Source: an uncultured Candidatus Saccharibacteria bacterium (GTDB lineage: Bacteria > Patescibacteria > Saccharimonadia > Saccharimonadales > CAMLKC01). Taken from it: 25,134 nucleotides of DNA. Position numbers and translations under genes: made by a program. The notes beneath the pieces were generated by a model. The model made no database searches. It was not told the DNA's origin and was given only the letters and a program-made list of their open reading frames with translations. The DNA is taken from the NCBI GenBank assembly GCA_946480595.1, contig CAMLKC010000010.1, forward strand, positions 1 to 25,134, written 5' to 3'. Shown here in pieces: positions 20,199-25,134 of the stretch. Position 1 is the stretch's first letter, and every line of letters begins with the position of its first letter.

Positions 20199-20474
20199 AT
20201 GTGCCGCAATATTAAAACTCTATTCAACTTTGACCCACCAGCCACAGACGAAGAAATTCGGGCCGCTTCACTACAGTTCGTACGCAAGCTGACTGGTTTT
20301 CACCACCCCTCCCAGGTAAACGAGGCCGCTTTTAACCGTGCCGTCGATGAAGTGTCGGTCGTCGCACGTAGCTTGTTTGAGGGCTTGGTAACTAATGCAG
20401 AGCCTCACGACCGCGAGGAAGAAGCCGCCAAAGCACACGCACGTGCCGTAAAACGCTTTGGTATCAAGCCCTAG
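20199..20474 (+). CDS. DUF2277-family protein, 91 aa
   Basis: The sequence MCRNIKTLFNFDPPATDEEI, then AASLQFVRKLTGF and the C-terminal DREEEAAKAHARAVKRFG, is the conserved DUF2277 pattern (MCRNI start is diagnostic). The function is unknown; the family is widespread in bacteria. The SD AAGGAG (20188-20193) is 5 nt before ATG 20199; the in-frame GTG at 20193 overlaps the SD and is not the start. Confidence 0.92.
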   Translation: MCRNIKTLFNFDPPATDEEIRAASLQFVRKLTGFHHPSQVNEAAFNRAVDEVSVVARSLFEGLVTNAEPHDREEEAAKAHARAVKRFGIKP

Positions 20475-20477
20475 CCC

Positions 20478-20506
20478 TTGGCTTATGTAAGCATTATTGG
20501 TATTAT
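20478..20506 (+). promoter_or_regulatory. Promoter of the anchored secreted protein
   Basis: -35 TTGGCT (20478-20483), exact 17-nt spacer, -10 TATTAT (20501-20506). The -10 ends 7 nt before ATG 20514, so this fixes the start codon and predicts a leaderless mRNA. Confidence 0.65.
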
Positions 20507-20513
20507 TTTCATA

Positions 20514-20915
20514 ATGATATTGAAAGCAAAAAAGAGCCGTAAAAAGCTAATCATCGGTGTATCACTTGCCGTTGTCGTAAGTGCGGGGCTCGCTTTTTAT
20601 ATGCTTGGCGGCGTTGAAAAGGTGCGAGCGGCCTTCCAGCCCAAGGCTCAGAACCATTCAATCGAATTAAAGGGCAAGCTGGTTTGCCTGCCTCGGCAAG
20701 ATGGCGGTGAAACATCGGCGCTTTCGTGTGCCTTCGGCATGCAGGCGGAGGATGGCAAGTACTACGGCCTCAGCGGGTCTAAAGATACCGCTCTCTCAGA
20801 TGCCGCCGGCACCAGCAAGAGTATCGAACTTTCAGGTGAGCTGCGCTCACCTACCGACGCCACTTACAAGATGGAAGGCGTCATAGCCGTCGACAGCTTC
20901 AAGTTAAGCGATTAA
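20514..20915 (+). CDS. Membrane-anchored extracytoplasmic protein, 133 aa
   Basis: From ATG 20514 (MILKAKKSRKKLIIGVSLAV): a Lys-rich start, one hydrophobic helix (about 12-31), then a hydrophilic domain outside the membrane. The domain (about 45-133) is strand-rich (IELKGKLVCLPRQ, ALSCAFGMQAEDGKYYGLSG, KSIELSGELRSPT, YKMEGVIAVDSFKLSD) and reads like a small beta-barrel/OB-like fold; two Cys could pair. The longer frame beginning 20478 would cover the promoter and is rejected. The Nudix gene follows after 1 nt, so the two form a transcription unit. Family not recognised. Confidence 0.7.
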   Translation: MILKAKKSRKKLIIGVSLAVVVSAGLAFYMLGGVEKVRAAFQPKAQNHSIELKGKLVCLPRQDGGETSALSCAFGMQAEDGKYYGLSGSKDTALSDAAGTSKSIELSGELRSPTDATYKMEGVIAVDSFKLSD

Positions 20916-20916
20916 C

Positions 20917-21492
20917 ATGCTTGTTCCAATCGACATCGTCACAAAGTATAACCGTCCGACGGGTGAAAAAAGCAACCCGGAAGACGCAACAAACCAGGGA
21001 CTGTGGCACCGCGGCGCCCACGTCTTTCTTTTAACCCCTAGTGGCCGCTCTCTCGTGCAAAAAAGAAGTGCTAACGCGATACAACGCCCTTCTCTTATCG
21101 ATATAGGGGTTGGCGGATTCGTTGACAGCGGAGAACTGCCTGAAGAGGCGGCAGTCCGTGAGGTATACGAAGAAACCGGTCTGAAGATCACCACCGGTGA
21201 TCTTATCTTCATGGGCGTTACCAGGCATAATCACCGCTGGAAATTTGGCAAACAGCAAAAGATCACCCGCGCTATTATTTACAATTACGCCGCTCGCCTG
21301 CCGCATGAGCACAACCAAGTCATTCCAGAAGATGGCGAAGTCGCGTGGATAGGTTTTATTCCGCCAAAAAGTATTCTTTGGCTGATTAAAAACGGTTCGT
21401 CACGCCGCATTGGCCGGCTTTCACCTCTGTATGGCTATTACCGTAAGATGGTGCGTCAGGCATATCGCATCCTAGACGAACGCTTCTACTAA
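20917..21492 (+). CDS. Nudix hydrolase (IDI/YfcD-like)
   Basis: The 191-residue protein contains a perfect Nudix box, G-x5-E-x7-REVYEETGL (about residues 67-89), which binds Mg2+. The sequence before it (WHRGAHVFLLTPSG, LVQKRSANAIQRPSLIDIGVGG) resembles isopentenyl-diphosphate isomerase-like/YfcD Nudix enzymes. It should hydrolyse a nucleoside or prenyl diphosphate-type substrate in the cytoplasm; the substrate is not known. It lies 1 nt after the preceding gene, so it is translated from the same mRNA. No SD of its own is evident. Confidence 0.92.
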   Translation: MLVPIDIVTKYNRPTGEKSNPEDATNQGLWHRGAHVFLLTPSGRSLVQKRSANAIQRPSLIDIGVGGFVDSGELPEEAAVREVYEETGLKITTGDLIFMGVTRHNHRWKFGKQQKITRAIIYNYAARLPHEHNQVIPEDGEVAWIGFIPPKSILWLIKNGSSRRIGRLSPLYGYYRKMVRQAYRILDERFY

Positions 21493-21533
21493 ACATATTC
21501 TCAGCATAAGCAATTTGCCGTATACTAAGTGCA

Positions 21534-23129
21534 ATGGCGCGATTACCTATACCTGGCGACGACACCGGTACCTGGGGCACTATCCTCAATGACTTTCTGG
21601 ACGTCGAACACAATACCGACGGCACTCTTCGCCGCGGAGGTGACATTGATGCCGCGCTTTCAACGGCAAGTTCGGCCCAAACCGCCGCAGCAGGTAAAAT
21701 TGACAAATCTACCGCCACCACAAAGGGCGACCTTCTTGTAAGCAGCGGCGCATCAACTATTAGCCGGCTTGGTGCGGGTGCTGACGGCCAATACCTTGCC
21801 GCCGATTCGTCCAAGACAGTGGGTGTTGCATGGAAAAATACGCGCTGGCTTCTTGCCTCCGATTTTGGTGCGACGTTTGACGGTACGACCGATGATTCCA
21901 GCGCATTGCAAGCAGCCATCGACGAAGCAATCTCTTCAGGAAAACCCCTGGCTTTAGACGCCGGAACCGCAATTATTGGGACGACATTATCTATTAATGA
22001 CAGCTTGACGTTAATAGGCGCTGGCCGAGAAGCCACCACGCTCAAAGCAGCGAACGGCCTTAACGATTACGTCATCACATTTACTGGCGGCGCGGCAGGA
22101 GTCGGCATAATTGGTGCTTTGTTAAGCGACTTTACCATCGATGGCCACAACTCAGCTCAGACGGCGGGTGGAGGTATCCTTGGTAACGGCGCCGTGCAGT
22201 GCAGTTTTGAAAGGCTTCACCTCACTAGCTGTTATGACTGGGGTCTAAAACTCGGACCAATGACCGGCGGAGCGTTTGGACACCACAACCGGGTCACTAA
22301 CTGTCTTTTTGACCAAGGTGGTGGCAGTGCTGGTTTTGGTGGTGGCGCGTGGCTTACCTCCAGTGACGAAAACTGGTTTACGGGTACTGACTTCGAGTAC
22401 TTAGGCGGCAGTGCCGTGCCAGTCGGCTCGACGCCAGTCATGCTTTACGACCAAGCAGGTTTACAGCATATTATTGGCTGCAACTTTGTACAGGGTAGCA
22501 ATAACTGTATAGGCATTCGGGTGCAAAACGCGTTCGACTCAAAAATTATCGGATCAACATTCGATGGCCTGGCCGGAGATTGCATCTTTCTGGTCGCTAA
22601 TAAATGTGTCGTTTCAAGCAACCTTATCACTGGCCCCGGTGACGCCGGGACGCAACCTGCATCCGGCATCCACCTGGAGTTCAACACGCATTTTAATGTC
22701 ATCTCGGGCAACTCCCTTGAAACCTCGAACACTGTTGCAGGCCGCGTTCGCAGCCTTATCCGCGAAGAATCGACTGGCGGAGCGGGCGACAACCTTATCG
22801 AAGGCAACAGCGTCACTTGGGGGACATACGGCCCCACTGTCGGTCTGATCGAATCTGCCGGTGCGAACACTATCGTTCGCAACAATATCGGCTGGAAAAC
22901 CGAAAACGGTGGAACCGCCACAGTAGCAAATGGTACCACAAGCATTGCAGTGCCGCATGGCGTCGACACAGCACCCAACCTGGGCAATATTGCCGTCACA
23001 CCAACCAACAGTCTTGGAAATGCAGCAAAGTTTTGGATCAGCGGTGTCACTAATACGCAGTTTACTATTAATGTCGATGTCGATCCTGGCGCGACAACCG
23101 CGACCTTTTCCTGGCTCGTTAGGCTGTAG
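21534..23129 (+). CDS. Spike-family protein with right-handed beta-helix (tailspike-like)
   Basis: This 531-residue protein begins with the shared block MARLPIPGDD, TWG, LNDFL, HNTDGTL. Residues about 55-105 are a phage-type linker (STATTKGDLLVSSGASTISR, then LGAGADGQYLAADSS). Residues about 104-440 open like the pectate-lyase superfamily (FGATFDGTTDDSSALQAAID) and continue as a parallel beta-helix with repeated N-x-[VI]-x-[GN]-N turns. The C-terminal ~75 residues (TIAVPHG-like, TPTN, GNAAKFWISG, TFTINV-like, FSWLVRL) match a common tail-fibre end domain. No signal peptide. -10 TATACT (21521-21526) ends 7 nt before ATG. The 3' end overlaps the convergent Clp gene by 11 nt. Likely a glycan-binding or -depolymerising surface spike. 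Confidence 0.8.
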   Translation: MARLPIPGDDTGTWGTILNDFLDVEHNTDGTLRRGGDIDAALSTASSAQTAAAGKIDKSTATTKGDLLVSSGASTISRLGAGADGQYLAADSSKTVGVAWKNTRWLLASDFGATFDGTTDDSSALQAAIDEAISSGKPLALDAGTAIIGTTLSINDSLTLIGAGREATTLKAANGLNDYVITFTGGAAGVGIIGALLSDFTIDGHNSAQTAGGGILGNGAVQCSFERLHLTSCYDWGLKLGPMTGGAFGHHNRVTNCLFDQGGGSAGFGGGAWLTSSDENWFTGTDFEYLGGSAVPVGSTPVMLYDQAGLQHIIGCNFVQGSNNCIGIRVQNAFDSKIIGSTFDGLAGDCIFLVANKCVVSSNLITGPGDAGTQPASGIHLEFNTHFNVISGNSLETSNTVAGRVRSLIREESTGGAGDNLIEGNSVTWGTYGPTVGLIESAGANTIVRNNIGWKTENGGTATVANGTTSIAVPHGVDTAPNLGNIAVTPTNSLGNAAKFWISGVTNTQFTINVDVDPGATTATFSWLVRL

Positions 23130-25134
23130 GAGCCGTCGGACCGCCTGCTACAATCTGGTTTGCCTGTTCTGCCGTATCCAGCATTTGCCGAACTTGCTCT
23201 AGAGTAATCATTACCTTACTGCCAGGCGTTACGGTCCCTGCTAACATTTGCTTGGCAATCGTATTTTCTACCGCACGCTGGACAACACGCCGCATGGGCC
23301 GTGCACCAAGGCGAGGGTCGTAGCCTTTTTCTACCAAGTACAGCTTGGCATCCTGTGCCACCTCAACGCTCACCTTTTGCACCGCCAGCGTTTTATTAAT
23401 GCCTGCTAAAATAAGGTCGATTACCTGCACCAGCTCTTCTTTCGCCAGTGGTCGGAATGTGACAATCTCGTCAAAACGGTTTAAGAACTCTGGCCGGAAC
23501 TGGTTGCTGTTGATCAACTCGTCAATAAACTGCTGCTCGAATTGCTCAACCTGATACCCCCGCTCAATATACTCGCGGATCCTATCAGCGCCGGCATTAC
23601 TGGTAGCAATCACAATGGTATCGCGGAAACTGATTTCACGGTTTTTAATATCGCGCAGAATACCTTCGTCGAGCAGCTGCAGCAGCGTGGTCAGCACATT
23701 CGGGTGCGCTTTTTCAATCTCATCCAGCAGCACCACGCTAAACGGCTGCTTCATGGCCTGAGCGGTAAGGCTGGTTGGGTCATTCGCACCGTCGGCAATC
23801 AAACGGGCGACGTCTTCACTACGCACATATTCGTTCAGGTCTAGCCGGATCAAGCGGTCTTCACCGCCAAAATAAACGTCCGCCAGCGCCTTGGCAAGCT
23901 CGGTCTTTCCCACGCCGGTCGGCCCAAGGAAAAGGAAGGTCCCGATAGGTCGGTTTTCATTACGCACACCGGCACGCGCGCGCCGCAGCGCGTCACTCAC
24001 GACATTTACTGCGCGCACCTGATTGATCATTCTCTTGTGGATAAGCTCTTCCAGATTGAGTAGCTTCTGGCGCTCGTCTTCACCGTTTGCTACGCCTACC
24101 TTTATGTCCATCGTCTGCTCTATTGCTTTTTGCACCGAGTTCATCGTTACCAGGCCACCCTCAGCATACCCTGCTGCGGTTTCCATGAGTTTAATAGCAC
24201 GACCAGGCATAGAAAGATCGTGCACATAGCGCTGGCTCAAGCGGTACGCCTCTTCCAGCGCTTGGTACATGTAAGTTACCTTGCGCTGGTATTCGGTTCG
24301 AATAAGCTGGTCTTGCATAGCAGCAAGCGTCTCCTCTTCGCTAGCTTCGCCAACGACAATCCTGTTCAGCGCGTTAACCAGCCCTGGGTTGCGCTGGCCA
24401 ATTTTCAGGAAGCGCTGCTCGTCCATAGTCAAGATTATCCGTAGCCGCCCTGCCTCAAGAATTGGCAAAAGTACATTCGTAAGGTCGACTGATCCGACCC
24501 CTTCTTCGAAAAAGAGCTGTGCATTATCAAGACAAATAATGATATTTTTTGCCGAATACGCTTCGTTGAGAACTTGCATAACAAGATTCTCAAGCTCGCC
24601 ACGACCTGGCGCACTGGCAATCAGTGCTGAGGAGTCGAGAATGAATACTTGGCGGAATTTCAGTGCTTCTGGCAACTTGGATGATGCGTCAAGAAGCCGC
24701 TCGGCAAAGGCGTGCACGATAGTGGTTTTACCGACACCCTCTCCCCCCACCAGAGCCACGTTCTGGCGGCCGGCATTGCCAAAGGTTTCAATCATCTGCT
24801 CAAGCGCCTGTGTGTGTGCCTCCAGATCTGCCGAAAGCATCCCGCCACGAGAGATTTGATCGCTGATGTTCTGGCCAAAGCGTGTTAGTAACGGAATATA
24901 GCCAAATGACCAGTCGCGGGCAATCCCCCCTGTACGACGCGGGCGGGAATGGGACATAATTAAGCTTTGTAGGTGCTGCTGCCAGCGAATTGCATGCATC
25001 AAATCATCGTCGTCTAGTTTCATATGGGCAATCAAGCTTTGGTAATCAGGAAACGCATGGATAAGCGCCACGGCAAGCATACCGCCAGTAATATGTTCCA
25101 TGCCTGTCTGCTCTTTGATTGTAAGCGCTTCTTT
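23119..25134 (-). CDS. ClpC/ClpB-type AAA+ ATPase, 5' end outside the window
   Basis: The frame is open to the window edge (11 codons before the first ATG at 25101 read KEALTIKEQTG, typical of a Clp N-domain), so the true start lies beyond. Visible: a partial Clp_N repeat; AAA1 with Walker A GGEGVGKT (about 130-137 of the visible protein) but Walker B ending CLDNAQ, where a catalytic Glu is normally present after Asp; AAA2 with Walker A LGPTGVGKT and intact Walker B VVLLDEIEKAHP; and a C-terminal D2-small domain (LGARPMRRVVQR). There is no long coiled-coil middle domain as in ClpB, and no obvious ClpP-binding VGF loop. It should unfold proteins for proteolysis or refolding. AAA1 may not hydrolyse ATP. 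Confidence 0.92.
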   Translation of the reverse strand, partial: KEALTIKEQTGMEHITGGMLAVALIHAFPDYQSLIAHMKLDDDDLMHAIRWQQHLQSLIMSHSRPRRTGGIARDWSFGYIPLLTRFGQNISDQISRGGMLSADLEAHTQALEQMIETFGNAGRQNVALVGGEGVGKTTIVHAFAERLLDASSKLPEALKFRQVFILDSSALIASAPGRGELENLVMQVLNEAYSAKNIIICLDNAQLFFEEGVGSVDLTNVLLPILEAGRLRIILTMDEQRFLKIGQRNPGLVNALNRIVVGEASEEETLAAMQDQLIRTEYQRKVTYMYQALEEAYRLSQRYVHDLSMPGRAIKLMETAAGYAEGGLVTMNSVQKAIEQTMDIKVGVANGEDERQKLLNLEELIHKRMINQVRAVNVVSDALRRARAGVRNENRPIGTFLFLGPTGVGKTELAKALADVYFGGEDRLIRLDLNEYVRSEDVARLIADGANDPTSLTAQAMKQPFSVVLLDEIEKAHPNVLTTLLQLLDEGILRDIKNREISFRDTIVIATSNAGADRIREYIERGYQVEQFEQQFIDELINSNQFRPEFLNRFDEIVTFRPLAKEELVQVIDLILAGINKTLAVQKVSVEVAQDAKLYLVEKGYDPRLGARPMRRVVQRAVENTIAKQMLAGTVTPGSKVMITLEQVRQMLDTAEQANQIVAGGPTAPTA

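Noticed and set aside
1..25134. Recoded UGA (as in Gracilibacteria/SR1)
   Set aside because: Several genes end naturally at TGA (for example 5594 and 13869) and conserved proteins show no in-frame TGA.

Overview
The window looks like chromosomal DNA of a Patescibacteria (CPR) bacterium, most likely a Saccharibacteria (TM7)-type lineage. Supporting signs are type IV pilin genes, an XRE-HTH domain fused to MurA, a divergent Clp ATPase, tRNAs with an encoded CCA end, the standard genetic code, many short genes of unknown role, and no biosynthetic operons. The placement rests on recognising gene types by eye, not on a database search. No CRISPR array, rRNA gene, IS element or replication origin was seen.

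Layout. 1-1731: a small, possibly truncated reverse-strand ORF, tRNA-Arg(TCG), and a coupled reverse-strand pair encoding a phage-tail-fibre-like protein and a LamG-like protein. 1815-5049: PfkB-family kinase, tRNA-Arg(CCG), a zinc-less quinone reductase-type dehydrogenase, and murB. 5053-8576: a pilin locus with two small prepilins, a 678-residue pilin-like protein carrying three copies of a phage-tail-type domain, and a likely major pilin with its own promoter and terminator. 8595-13488: glyA (reverse), HTH-murA with a palindrome over its promoter, a GC-rich ROK kinase, an endonuclease/exonuclease/phosphatase-family enzyme (reverse), and tRNA-His. 13499-16935: a GC-rich small ORF, a hexapeptide-repeat transferase, an unknown protein (reverse), tRNA-Gly with a palindromic terminator, a second spike-like protein with a spherulin-4/GH114-like barrel, a DUF4260 membrane protein, and tRNA-Arg(TCT). 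17023-21492: a membrane protein, a 367-nt AT-rich gap, then a run of small same-strand genes (CBU_0592-like, YqeY-like, PPC/DUF296, P-loop kinase, unknown, DUF2277, anchored secreted protein, Nudix). 21534-25134: a third spike-like protein (right-handed beta-helix) and, convergent with it, a Clp-type AAA+ ATPase running off the window.

Three themes stand out. First, three unlinked genes share an N-terminal block (MARLP-PG, TWG, LNDFL) joined to different phage-tail-like or glycan-active C-terminal parts. Together with the pilin/tail-domain fusion they suggest a modular surface adhesion or glycan-processing system of an epibiont. Second, about a dozen genes have a -10 box 5-9 nt before the start codon and no Shine-Dalgarno sequence, so leaderless mRNAs appear common, while other genes have good SD sites. 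Third, two single genes (ROK kinase and a 93-residue ORF) have almost exclusively G/C third codon positions, yet are driven by AT-rich promoters like those of their neighbours, which suggests acquisition from a high-GC donor.
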